Positions 47,723 through 59,170 of a DNA stretch of 64,000 nt are shown piece after piece (position 1 is the first letter of the stretch; every line of letters begins with the position of its first letter). Under the pieces are notes generated by a model. That model had not been told where the DNA came from, searched no databases, and saw only the letters and a program-made list of their open reading frames with translations. The DNA comes from Rhyacophila brunnea. Its lineage: Eukaryota > Arthropoda > Insecta > Trichoptera > Rhyacophilidae. The position numbers and the translations under genes are program-made. Where the stretch lies: NCBI GenBank assembly GCA_022495005.1, contig JAGYXB010000653.1:930001-994000 (forward strand). Direction: 5' to 3'.

Positions 47723-49229
47723 TTCGTCCTATATCTAAGTAATATTTTTTTCTTATATAATTGTTTTTTGTATATCGAAAAAGTCGCTGACGGCGCAATT
47801 TTGTTTAGTATGTAACGAAAAATGTATGGTTAATTTTATACATTTCGATTATTCTGATGATTTGTTTATAAAACCGTAACATCTGTCAAGATAAATAACA
47901 CAAATATAGAAGCACTAACAAAAACGTCGTAACGAAATCATTATAATGGACTCCTATCACGTAAATACCAATTATATCACTTAATATATTTCAAATTTAT
48001 TTTAGTTTAATTTTTAATATAATTTTTTAACATAAAATAAAACAATTAAGGAAAACTTTAGATTTTATTGTATAAAGAGACCCCGATTTTATGCATGGTG
48101 GCCCAGAAATTGAAATTGATTCTAATAAGGCATATTCTGTTTTATCAGCTAAAACAATGTTAAATTTAATTATAATTTCATGAGTACTATTACTATACAT
48201 ACTAAATTATGAATAATGCAGACTATATCTGACAATGCTATAATTAATAATATAAAAACCGAAATCTACTTAAAAAAAATATAGAACGTATTATGTTTTA
48301 TTAAAATCGGAATACTTTATGCATTATTGGAATAATTCTCCCAATTTACAGAAAAGGAAACATAATAATTAGTTAGTAGATAATCATGTTATTTTGAAAT
48401 AGTACTTCTGTAATAAATCAGATTCATTTTGATGTCATGCTTCCATGATTCACTGACGAAAAAATAACATAGACAATAATAAGGTATAGGGTAGCTACTC
48501 AAACAGCGTTATTTTCTTTTTCTAAGATGGTATACAGCGATAGTGTGTTTTGGCCAATCAAATCAAGCCCACATCTCTCCATGTCGACTGATGCCAGATA
48601 AGGTTTCCCTTCCAACATTCGAAACAATGGATATCCCACTTGGAACATTACCCCCGAAAGAGTACGACCTTGGCTTGGTTCCACGCCGCCTGGGAATCGA
48701 TAACTTTGTCACGAGCCAAGCGAGATTTGCAGCGTCCACTGCAGTCACTGCTACTTCCTGCTTCCTACACACACTTACCACGCTTCCCATACGCCAAACC
48801 AGGGGCGGATTCAGGATATTATCTCACCGTAATCAATTTAATTAACATATTTTTTGGACATATCTCTCTGTCACACAAGTCTTACTGTTGGATGGACATC
48901 GCGTATGTGTAACATTATATTATTATTGTAATCGTGGTATCCTCCAACACCTGAAAGTCACTGTGTCAAAAAATAAAATTATAGATACAATAGAAAACTT
49001 TAAACTCACTTAAGGGACTAATATACCTAAGTATTTTTAGCACATTGAACTTTCTATTCGATATATAGATTCTGTTGCACCTGCTATCAATGTTCTCATT
49101 TTCTCATAGTCATCAAATAAAATAATAGTGAACATTTTCATATTTAACGACTATCTTAATAAGCTAAATTACCTACTTCTTTTGAATAGTATATGCACGT
49201 CGCCTGTCCTTATTTAATTGTCATTTGAA
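47723..49229. other. Gene-free interval with a GC-richer block
   Basis: About 48490-48830 has balanced composition and overlapping open frames on both strands, for example 48543-48845 plus and 48563-48790 minus. None shows a known domain. The block ends with CAGGGGCGGATTCAGG (48801-48816), which looks like a hAT terminus. It may be a decayed transposon or an old exon. Nothing can be claimed. Confidence 0.35.
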
Positions 49230-49481
49230 TGTTTCACAAACATAGTGAACCAAGTCCATTCTGGTTATTTTTGAGTAAGCTAGTTTCAAACATAATATTT
49301 TAGTATTTTTAATTCTGTAATGGTATGATGAAGTGTTATTTTGAGTACATTTAAGTTATTATGTAAGAGGAATTATACCCTTACAGAATAAGAAATAGAT
49401 ATTTACTCAAAAATTGTGTTTAAACCTAGCTTTCTCTAAAATAACCAGAATGGACTTGGTTCACTATGCTTGTGAAACACT
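49230..49481. mobile_element. MITE with ~55-bp near-perfect arms (252 bp)
   Basis: Arms share TTTCACAARCATAGTGAACC and AAGTCCATTCTGGTTATTTT, in inverted orientation, with few mismatches. The spacer is AT-rich. A clear target duplication was not found, so the superfamily is unknown. Confidence 0.85.
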
Positions 49482-50899
49482 TATTTCTAAATTGTCTATA
49501 TGCCTATGATTTCATTACCCAAAGTTTGTATTATTAGAAAGGTTTCTGCTGTATGAGAATACAGAAAGAAAATATTTAAGTAGATTGTGTTTGCCGTATT
49601 AGATTAAAATGATGTATTTAATATTTTAAACTTCAGTACACACACTCATAAGTATAATATATACATACGAGAATATTATAATGTCACAGATTAAAATATA
49701 ATGTAATTGAATATATAATGTTGTAGATATTGAAAACTCGACTAGCTTATGCGACGGTTTGAATATCAAGGACAAGTTGTAAATCGAATCAGTGTGAAAT
49801 TAGCATCATGTGAACAGAGTAAAGAAGCATGCTGTCTTTTCTACTGCAATGCTGACAAACAATGTAATGCGTTGATTTAATAGTGTCATTCGAGGTAAAA
49901 ATTGTTTCTTTATTACTCAAAAACAAACTTTAAAAAAAGATTCAGGTTGTTTACTTATTGAACTATATTATTGCATTGAATATTGATTAATTATCTATGG
50001 GACTATATCAAAACATAATTCCTTAAAAAATCGAGGTTAATTCAAAAAAAGAAGTTCTACAAAAATGTCAAACACCTGTATCTTAGAAAACTTTTTGAGT
50101 TGTTTCTATATTGAACCAGGGTATCGAAATGTATAATTTTATGTTACATTAAATGTATAACAATTACAAACAACTGTATTATCGTCAAGCATTTTATAAT
50201 TTTTATTTGTTTATTTATTTAGAAAAAGAGTATTACGGCATTACAGCGATTGGCCAATGCGCCATAAGACATAATAAATACACTAAATACACAGTGATTT
50301 CTGTCCCTAAATGCGCACCTGTTTCATCCACCATTCGGTATTCCCCATTCACCCACTGTTCGCCTTACAATAGCGTAGGTATAGCACATAAAACAACGCT
50401 ATCCATATAACGATATTACTGGATAAAGTTACGCAACGCTGGAGATAAAAGAGAAGAAAAATATTCCATGTATTTTACGCTGATAAAATTATTATTCATC
50501 ATAAAAGTTACCATTCACCTATAAAAGTTTGGTTTTAATTTTTAAATTAAAAAACGTATGCAGGTAGATTATATTTAATGACCAAATTATTAATATCTTC
50601 TTTATTTTAACAACCTAAACGTAATTTACAATTTTCGCTCGAAATTCTATTTGCTTCTACAGAATGAACGTTATAATATTTATAGGTATTTTTTTTCTTC
50701 GTTCTAAGCCATTCAACAAACTCATTAAGAAACCTGCACACTCTATCCTATCGGCTATTGCGACCTGGTTTCCTCGTGGAACAATAATAAATTACTAACG
50801 GCTTAGTAAATCTACGGCGTCATACGGCAAGAGATAGAGGAGAGATTTTTCTTCTACGTATATTGGGCTGAAGTAACAATGAGCACACTACGTACCTAC
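49482..50899. other. Gene-free interval
   Basis: AT-rich. An 85-codon frame at 50153-50410 lacks any domain. Confidence 0.4.
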
Positions 50900-51720
50900 T
50901 ACACGTCCTATACACTAGTCTGGTCTAGAGCATGGCATTTGCCACTGGGATCTTGGGAAGTTTATTATATGAAACTCCCAGCACAGCTATAAGGGAACTT
51001 CATCTTCGTTTCATTCCAGAAAACACCTGAAATGTCGTGTGGAAACGTGGTGTGAAATCGAATAATCTGGTCTTAATATTATATGAGCTTTTCTAAGTGG
51101 GCAGCGCACTGCGCTATTGTCTATCACACGAGGCCTACCATATAAAATCAACGCACGTTACTCTCTGTCCTGGCCGGGATCCTTCCACTTGATTTGCATA
51201 TACATATAGGTACGGGGTGCATTCACAATGTTCCTCAAGGGGAGGAGGCGTACGTCGGCGACTTTTATCTTACGCCACCTCCCTCCTCAAAACTGAAAAA
51301 CTGTTCATAAAGAATCATACAATACGTTTAATAATGCTGGATGCTGCGTAGAAGATTTGTCAGAGAAAGTGGGATGCCTCCAATAAAGGCAAGCACACTT
51401 ATGTGTTTTTTTTCCTGATGTACAATAGCGATTGGAGATGGTATTGACTCCTGACTGCTCCAACAGTAAAAATTGACTGGTATAGTAGTCAGGACTGGGC
51501 ATAGTTGCTTCACTTGCAAGCTCTATGAGTTTGGAGTTGTTACCTGTCCAACACATCCATATGGCGGAGAAGTACCGGATACAAACCACATCCTCTGAGA
51601 TCCTGAAATGTGTACCGAAAGGAAAGACTTAGAAGTAGTCTCACGACCAGTGGTGCGGAGTGGATTGGTTAGGAGCGATGGTTTGTGGTCCAGGCGCAGG
51701 ATAAAAACCCACGACCAATA
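50900..51720. other. GC-elevated unassigned block
   Basis: Composition is noticeably more balanced than its surroundings. Overlapping minus-strand frames (51305-51589, 51328-51519) read peptides such as SEATMPSPDYYTSQFLLLEQ without a recognised family. It looks like an old mobile element or a decayed coding segment. Confidence 0.3.
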
Positions 51721-52959
51721 GATTTATATTTACTATAGTTCTCTAGCACTTGTGACATCAATACAATAGTGAACATAACGAAGAATTAAGTGCCACATGG
51801 GACACAAAAGAACTGAGTAGACAGCAAGCTGGTCTTGCAAAGGTAGATTCTCTGCAACACACTAGAAACAGGCTCCGGTCAATTATCTTGATATTTATAT
51901 ATTTAAAAAATAATTGTAAAACAATTATACCTACCATCTAAAAATCATTATTATTCACATTATTTTTGTCTTGATTGTAATTAAAACATCAAATTAAAGT
52001 TTTAAAAATAATATTTTTAGGAAAAAGTCCTCCGTTAATGACTGCGGCAATTAGCAGAAATAGAATTTGTTTTTAATAAGTAAATTTTACAGAAGGAGCT
52101 TTTTTAATGTTCAACGCTAAATTGAATATTCTGTTCAGTGCTACAATTTAAAACATTTAATTTTTTTTCGTAACCGTGTTTTTCCCGAAATAGCTTGTAA
52201 GTACTATACAATATTTATAATAAAAAAAACACTCAAATTTGACATTTTGTCGACATTCGTGCACACCTACATACTTTACATACCAATATTAATCGTAATT
52301 TTTATTATGATATTACATACTTCGTAATCACTAACATATTATATTGTATTACCTACCTACACCGCTTACTTCTGATACCTCCTCTTCTAACGAAGTTTGG
52401 GTGCCATCATGGCTATCTAATCGTTAGAAACAGCTGGTCGTCACAACAATGGTGTGTTCAGAATTAATCTCGAAATAATCTCGTAGGTATCTACGTTCCA
52501 TTTTAGATCTCTGCAAACTGCATTTCCATTATTACATTTAACCAAAATTACAAATTGAAATATTTAATAGTTGCGTGCAATATGCTTATGGTATCTTAGG
52601 ATAATTAATACCTTACGTTTTTTTCCCGTTTTACTGAGTTGATTATCCTCTCTTTTTTCATTTACTATTCATTGGATAAGAATGGATATAATGTATTATA
52701 ACAGTATTTATGTTTATATATTATAACATAAAAGGAACCATACGAACTGTTTATACATATTACAATTGATGATTTTTATACGTTTGAATTTGTAACTCTT
52801 TTTAATAAATAAATACAGAAAAAGAAAATAACCGCCTAATTTCACATCTTGCTTTATGAAATTTTTAATCTCATTAATGAAGTTTATTGAATAAAAACAT
52901 TTTTACGTAAGAAAAACTAATGTATGGGGTTTGTCTCAATATAATCTCAGCCATGCCCT
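51721..52959. other. Gene-free AT-rich interval
   Basis: Nothing supported. Confidence 0.5.
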
Positions 52960-53400
52960 CTCCAAGGGGTAGAGTTGGGTTTCGGGAATTTCCCGACGGG
53001 AATTCTCGAGAAATTTTCGAGATTTTCCATCCCGAATCTCGAGAATTAAAATTTTTAACATTTCGGGTAATCCCGAATCTCGAGAATCTTTTCTCGGGAT
53101 TCGGGATTTCTCTATTATGAAATATTAATTGAAAAAACGATTTTCTCTATGGAAAAAGTGGACATAAAACACAAAATTCAAGGACTGATCGGGGCATTTA
53201 ACACAATTAAGCCAACGTCGACTCAAAATGAGCGCAATTTTTGCAACATCAGAGAATTTTGCGTATCAAAAGCGGACGCGATTGTCAGACGCAGCGATTG
53301 ACAGTCTGTGTTTCTTGAAATTTCCCGATTTCTCGAGAGTTCTCGAGAATTATTTTCTGGAAATCCCGAATCTCGAGATTGAGATTTCCCCAAGGGGGAG
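52960..53400 (+). mobile_element. hAT remnant bordered by TCTCGAGA-rich repeats
   Basis: Both borders (52975-53115 and 53325-53390) contain repeated words like CCCGAATCTCGAGAAT and TCTCGAGATTCGGGAT. Between them lies a broken hAT transposase C-terminus. The borders can pair with each other, forming an imperfect foldback. This layout recalls the CGGGATTTC arrays of the element at 49-660. Confidence 0.6.
53150..53400 (+). pseudogene. hAT transposase C-terminal dimerisation domain, frameshifted
   Basis: The first frame reads AFNTIKPTSTQNERNFCNIR then EFC, the start of the hAT C-terminal dimerisation domain (PTS-x-x-ER-x-F). After a shift near 53268-53281 a second frame gives RLSDAAIDSLCFLK, the typical second half of that domain. 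It then reads through the border repeat as FPDFSRVLENYFLEIPNLE. The catalytic core is absent. The domain in full-length proteins holds the transposase multimer together; this copy is dead. Confidence 0.8.
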
Positions 53401-53406
53401 GTAGAC

Positions 53407-53765
53407 AGGGCTCTAGACTGGGGGCCCATCATGGTGGATCAGCCAGATAAGTGAGATAAACACACTTCAAAAATTTGCTCTAATAGAAAAAAAGTTGCCT
53501 ATGTATGTCACTTGGGAGGTTTTAACATTTTAAAACGCGTGGTTTCGCAATGCAATTTTTGATTATTGTTTGTTCTTACTTCAAGTGGATTTATTAAAAA
53601 TACAGTAAATCGTTGAAAACACACTGAATATCCTTAATTTTACCCGGAACCCCATTTCGGAAACGTTTCTGTAAACCGCCATACTATATTTAATCCTAGC
53701 AATAGGTAGGAGGGCTGCCAAAGAGCCTGGCATGGGGGCCCGCATCAGAATGTGGGGCCTATGAT
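53407..53765. repeat. Degraded dispersed repeat, copy 2 of 2
   Basis: CAGGGCTCTAGACTGGGGGC, CCAGATAAGTGAGATAAA, AATTTGCTCTAAT, AAAAAAAGTTGCC and a GC-rich tail parallel the copy at 1900-2185 in the same order. It directly abuts the hAT remnant. Probably a non-autonomous DNA element. Confidence 0.5.
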
Positions 53766-53906
53766 CTCAGCACACTAAGTATGAAGCTTGCCATAAATGA
53801 ATTTTCAGTACGAAATTACTTGCAGCTAGTTTAATCAATACCTTTCTGTTTTTTATCAGTTTCACACTCGTCACATAAGGCTCTATCTTTATAGAAGAAG
53901 GGTTTG

Positions 53907-54095
53907 CGTCGCTTAAGAAACAACACCGCGGAAGTCAATTAATTACAATTTTCAGGGGAAACAAAAAACGTTTCTTTTAACTAAACACAAAAAAAATAAG
54001 TTAAAAGGTATCAATTTTCAATTTTTTGAGACTTGTTTTGCTTCCCCTGAAAATTTTTATTAATTGACTTCCGCGGTGTTGTTTCTTAAGCGACG
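53907..54095. mobile_element. Short MITE with ~60-bp near-perfect arms (189 bp)
   Basis: Both arms start CGTCGCTTAAGAAACAACAC and continue through CGCGGAAGTCAATTAAT and TTTTCAGGGGAA. The 5-mer GTTTG flanks both ends (53902-53906 and 54096-54100), a possible target duplication. Non-coding, probably recent given arm identity. Confidence 0.88.
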
Positions 54096-54335
54096 GTTTG
54101 TTCAAGATTTTGAATATCTACATATGAAAATGTTCAGTAAATTGCTCAGTTAATTACTTATGAATTACCCTTTGAATAAAAAATAGTTAATTAAAGTATT
54201 ATGTCACTCAATCTCAAACATGATTGATTGAATAATAGCAGTTCACGAAAAAATTATCTCTGCGGATATTCAGCGCAGATGAAATACTAAATTAGATGTT
54301 AATTCAATATTTTTTACTACTTTCTCGTTTATTCA

Positions 54336-54482
54336 ATGATTATTATAGAATACTCAGGAATAAATTGAGAATGAGAAAAATCCACTGGTGCAAATCATTC
54401 ATTTCAATAAACTCGTCTTATTAAAAATTTTAACCAAAAATTATGAACTCCAATCCACATAAATAAACGTTATTTGCAATTA
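54336..54482 (+). repeat. Direct repeat, copy 1 (147 bp)
   Basis: Nearly identical to 54826-54976: ATGATTATTATA, then AATAAATTGAGAATGAGAAA, AATCCACTGGTGCAAATCAT, and TTAACCAAAAATTATG. The two copies are offset by 490 bp with unrelated sequence between. Confidence 0.9.
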
Positions 54483-54825
54483 AGAGCGTACATAAGCTAA
54501 GTGGCAAATAATTTTCAACTATAGGTGCGACGAAATTTTGGACTCGCTGGCAATCGAAGAGCGAACGTCGAGCTGTGGATACGTCAATTTGTTTCGTGAT
54601 GGCGACGGAGGTATTAATTCTTCAATCGTGCAAAGATGACTAAAAAACGTTACCCATTTACTTGAAAAAGAAAACATGTCAATGAATATATTATTATTGT
54701 TACTAATAGAACAATAAACAGAACATTAAATTGACGCATGTTGGATTTATATGGCAAATTATATTTCGTTCGGCACGTGTCATTTGCACAATCCGCGCAT
54801 CGCCTAGCCACGATCTTTTTAGACC
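54483..54825. other. Segment between the direct repeats
   Basis: About 340 bp of more balanced composition than the flanks, containing ACTCGCTGGCAATCGAAGAG. There is no open frame or primer-binding site that I can identify. Confidence 0.4.
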
Positions 54826-54976
54826 ATGATTATTATAAATATTGCTCAGCAATAAATTGAGAATGAGAAAAATCCACTGGTGCAAATCATTCATTCCAAT
54901 AAACTCGTCTTAATAAAAATTTTAACCAAAAATTATGAGCTCCAATATAAATAAACGTATTAAAAATTTGCAATTA
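54826..54976 (+). repeat. Direct repeat, copy 2 (151 bp)
   Basis: Second copy of 54336-54482, differing by a handful of substitutions and small indels. Either a segmental duplication or the terminal repeats of a miniature LTR-type element. Confidence 0.9.
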
Positions 54977-55930
54977 ATCAAAGTGGTCAATATGCAAATA
55001 GTACCACAGTGAATATTAATTTATTATCAATATAGCACTGAGTTGATAATAGTTTTTTTGCAGCATGCAAAAATTACCCGCGTTTTTTGGACATTAATCT
55101 AGTTGAAACAAACATTCATTTTCCGAGATGCAGGAGTGGGTTTAGTTCCCGTTTTTGTATTCAAATTAATTATGTTCTAAAAGTAAAAGATATACCTATA
55201 CCATAAGAACTACGTATTATTATGAATGAAGATTTTTTGAATGAACTGAAGCTATCTATGTTGCGACTGATGACGTAACAAAAGAATATAACGAATGCAC
55301 TAGAAAGATAGTTTCTCCACAGTCAATTCCCCCGCTATTACGCGTCGTTGAAAACGAAGCTTTGTGCCAGCAATCAATGCAGGAACCGAATGAAACTTGG
55401 CACTCCATTTCTAACTTACTCCATAGAATTTAGATTGAAGATAGAGAAATTTAATGTAGGCATTTCTAAAATTTTCAACACCGAAACTTGACTCTGAAAC
55501 ACCAATTTAAAACCGCCACCTGGTTTAATTAACTATTACTTATTCAACGCGGTTTTCAAATAGTGTAGTTTTGTAGTTGTTCCGTGTAGGTGGTGTTATT
55601 CTTGTGAATACCTTTCAATTAGCTGTGTAATTGCAAAAATTACGTAGTCTAATTACATAATATTATGTACCTATGTAAACAATTAAAACTACATAATCTG
55701 AAACCTTTTTTTATTTTAATATATCGGTATATATGTACCTACACCATAATCGGTTATTATATTACCTACTTTTAAAATCGATTTTTTTTACATTTTCATA
55801 AACATTTTCAAAATGAGTAAGACGTATTAATTGTCAATAAATTTGTTATTGATTCATAATAATTAACTCGGATGAAACAATTAGTACTTAATTAGTTAAA
55901 ATTTGAAGAATATGTCGTCAGTTGTTGTGT
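54977..55930. other. Gene-free AT-rich interval
   Basis: Nothing supported. Confidence 0.5.
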
Positions 55931-56150
55931 CATCTTCTTCTTCTTATATTCGTATGCGTTCCTATACCATTCATCCGATTGCAATGAAACTTTGGTGAGT
56001 TGTGCGCTCGCCCGCAAAGGTTTCTGAATTAAAAAAAACCATCTTCTACTTCTTCTTTTCGTATGCGTTCCTATACCATTCATCCGATTGCGATGAAACT
56101 TTTGTCAGTTGCTGTGCACACACCCGCGAAGGCTTCTAAATAAGTATTAT
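55931..56150 (+). repeat. 109-bp tandem duplication
   Basis: Two adjacent copies of a unit containing TTCGTATGCGTTCCTATACC, ATTCATCCGATTGCRATGAA and CGCCCGCRAAGGYTTCT. Divergence between copies is roughly 15-20%. It belongs with the sequence up to about 56428, where GCGAAGCCGGGTACTTCAGC ends. Confidence 0.8.
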
Positions 56151-56428
56151 GTAAAATACAAAGTTTGTTTGTTTTTTTGTTCCATCCAATTTTGAATTTT
56201 TTTACTACATATTAATCCTATTAATAACGTTTGCATATTTTGGATTCGATTTTAATTTAGTGTTCTTTTGTTTGACCTTTACTCCTATTAGAATTATTTT
56301 CATATTGCCATATTGCATTACACAGATATTTTTATATTAAAAAAATAATTACTTATTATTATTTTTTAAATATCTAAGATAAATGTATCCACAAAGCGAC
56401 CCTGTGCGAAGCCGGGTACTTCAGCTTG
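56151..56428 (+). mobile_element. Possible Helitron-type 3' end
   Basis: The segment closes with GCGAAGCCGGGTACTTCAGC followed by TTG. This resembles the CAGCTAG ends of insect Helitrons, such as the one at 16258, but has CTTG in place of CTRR. With the upstream duplicated unit it may form one non-autonomous element of about 500 bp. Inference only. Confidence 0.3.
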
Positions 56429-57181
56429 TTATGTATATAAACAAGTTATAAAACTTATTGAAATACAATATGTATTCGTCGTCATAATACATAAGCTTTC
56501 TATCAACCTGTAATTCAATATTGCTTCTTGTTCTCGACACTGTAGAGTTTTGTCATATGGGAATTGCTGTAGGTACTAGTGTAGTGTAATGTACCTACAT
56601 AGAATATATTTTCTATTTCAAATGCCATGTAAATTATCATCTTTTATATAAAAGAACATAATATTACTTTCAGTTATTTCATCTCTGTTGGTAGTCGGAT
56701 TGTCACGAAAGAGTTAGGGTTACGTTACAGCTAGAGAGGTTATTATAATGTTTTTTGTTTTATAACGTGATGGTCTTTTGAAAAAGTTTTTAGTGAGGTT
56801 TAATTGGTAAAATTAACAATATTCTATGCCTTATCAGCATTGAAATATGACAGCATGTGATGAAGCATTATACTATACATATTATGAAAACTACCACACT
56901 GTCACACTCATAACCAGAGATTTATTTTCTAAGTTTGCAGCGATAGACAGATTTAAAAAAATGTTCTTTTGTACGATTTTTTCTGACACCTATTTTGTTC
57001 AAAATTGTATACAATCTGGAATTATTAACGTCGTATCATGGTATATAAACTGTTGGCCGTGGTTCAATATGAAGTTTAAATAATCACACGTGTCGTAGAA
57101 AAGCTATAATAATACAGTGCAAACTCACTAGATATATCTATTTTTTTAATAAGACACGAGATTTGAGAATGCAATATTCTA
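56429..57181. other. Gene-free interval
   Basis: AT-rich. The 78-codon frame at 56847-57083 has no recognised domain. 57125-57181 contains degraded wording of the 'CACAAGATTT' family. Confidence 0.4.
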
Positions 57182-57480
57182 TATATTGAATATACATAAT
57201 TTGAAAACATCTCATGCATATACACACTAGAAAAAAACATTTTGTAGATAAAATTACGATACCCGACGGGACTTAAACCTGTATCTGCTGGATTCGCGCC
57301 AGTATGCTTTTCCAATTAAGCTACAGGCATCTTAGTTAATTGCGACGATTTTAACTAGAAATAATTGTTACATTGAATGCTTATCGAATTAGGTTAAAAT
57401 ATATGCTATCCGTTTTCGTGTATTAAAATTTCTAGTGTGTATAAATGCATGAGATGTTTTCAAATTATGTATATTTGATG
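57182..57480. mobile_element. TIR element carrying a complete tRNA-like sequence
   Basis: Arms read ATAATTTGAAAACATCTCAT then GCATATACACACTAGAAA, inverted on the right as TTTCTAGTGTGTATAAATGC then ATGAGATGTTTTCAAATTAT. Between the arms on the minus strand is a tRNA-like sequence (57259-57330). The left arm is preceded by the 'CACAAGATTT' family block seen in four other places. The structure is clear; the mechanism of movement is not. Confidence 0.85.
57259..57330 (-). pseudogene. Foldable tRNA-like sequence inside a TIR element
   Basis: All four arms can be drawn: acceptor ATGCCTG / CGGGTAT (with G-T pairs), D stem GCTT / AAGC around AATTGGAA, anticodon-arm CTGG / CCAG with loop CGCGAAT, and T stem ACAGG / CCCGT with one mismatch. 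The A box TAGCTTAATTGG is good; the B box GGTTTAAGTCC is weakened. The anticodon loop lacks the T expected at position 33, so decoding is unlikely. A Pol III promoter role remains possible. Confidence 0.7.
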
Positions 57481-58849
57481 TAACAATTATTTAATTATTT
57501 CTATTATACTCGAATATTAAAATTTAGTACCTGAGGAAAATAATCACGCAACCTTAACAGGTAGTAAATAATATTATTGGTGTGTCAAAATATTCTTAGT
57601 TTGTTGGTATTTTATTAATCACAATAATCTATTGGGAAGTGAAAACTATTTCTTTCTATGTGAAAATTGGTAATTTGATAGTGTCGTTAATTTGTGAAAA
57701 CCATTCATTGCTAATGTGATAATAGTTTTTTTTTTCATGTTATTAGTGCTTAGTTTAATCAGCATGTTAAATTGTGCGAATATAATAATTATAGTTCTAA
57801 TATATAAATGGCCGAATTTGGGCATCTAACGTTAGGTGGCATTAAATATAACTAAGCATCTGCCCTTAAAAGTAAAGTAATTTTGACAATATACCGATGA
57901 TGATGATATATATAAAAGCAGACGCAAAATGCCATACAGTATCTTTTCTTATATGTCACATTTTTCACATTATTGTCAGTGGACACAGGTTTTTAATATT
58001 GCAGATATCAAGAAAAGCGTCGCATGTAGTAACTGGAATTCCGTATGGTGAAGATAAAGTACGTAGTTTATCTGAGCTTCTGCGAATCTCTCTGCATTGG
58101 CGTACCCCAACTGAAAATATAATTAATTTAAAGATTTTTTTCAACAAATAAAACAAGTAACGACTGATACGATCGATGTTGAGTAATTTGACTACAAAAT
58201 ATGTGATTATAAATTCTACAATACTTTTTCTTTTCACATTCTGTTCTGAGATTAAATTGTTCATATTATTTTATGTATTATATCAAATTTAGTATTTCAT
58301 AGGTAGGTACAAGTCTATTCAAAACATTCAGACTAGAGACGTTACTATGAAAATATCATCAATATTTTATAGATATGGGTTAATGGATTGCAGGTAATCC
58401 AATTTCCGGAATGGATCTTGTACAAAATAGTTAAGTATAGTATACATAGCCGTATCCTTTTTGGGGCATAAATAGGTGTTTGATGATATGAAAACTGTTC
58501 ATAATAAAGTCATGTACGTTTCTTTAATCCTAAATACTATAGAATGATTTTGTTATTTTGCAATAATATTTATCGTAGATTTATATAATTACTAATTTTA
58601 TTTAATTGACCTCAAAACTTGTATTTATTTTAAATTCTAAATGATCAGTCTTTCACATCCTTACCATATATATAAAACTATAGTTTTGTAAGTAAAATCT
58701 CAGATTGGATAAAGCAATGGGTTATTATGGAAGATCAACTGGTCATGAAGGATAAGTCTCTACAACTGCGCTCCATTTATTTATAATATTTCCTGATAAA
58801 ATATATGGGTGATAATAAATTGTGTTCTATAATATTATTTATGGTGGCG
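57481..58849. other. Gene-free interval
   Basis: AT-rich. Overlapping frames at 57897-58264 on both strands have no known domain. A possible acceptor/donor pair (ATTGCAG at 57997-58003 and GTGAAG at 58049) brackets a tiny segment but gives no convincing exon. Confidence 0.35.
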
Positions 58850-59170
58850 CTTTTAGCAGTGGGCTGTAATTTTGAAGGTGATGGTGGTGGTGGATTACGG
58901 ATCTATGAGATGGGCGTTTAACAGGATGCCAGACACTGACCTTTTATGATGTTGATGATGGCTCTGTGATCTGGTAGCGCGGTATTGTTTGTTGGCTTAC
59001 CCGGTGCGCGGCATTTGACAGTACACTATTGTTGGATGATATATGAGGTCGATGAATGGTGATGATAGGTTGTATGAACGATGAGAGCCGGTATCACGGC
59101 TTGCCAGGTATTCAGAAGTATCGCTTGAACGACAGTCACACTATATTATCAAGTTGATCCGGCCGTGGCC
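58850..59170. other. GC-richer unassigned block
   Basis: Contains GGTGGTGGTGG and a CCGGTGCGCGGCATTTG segment. There is no readable frame or element ends; probably an old repeat. Confidence 0.35.
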
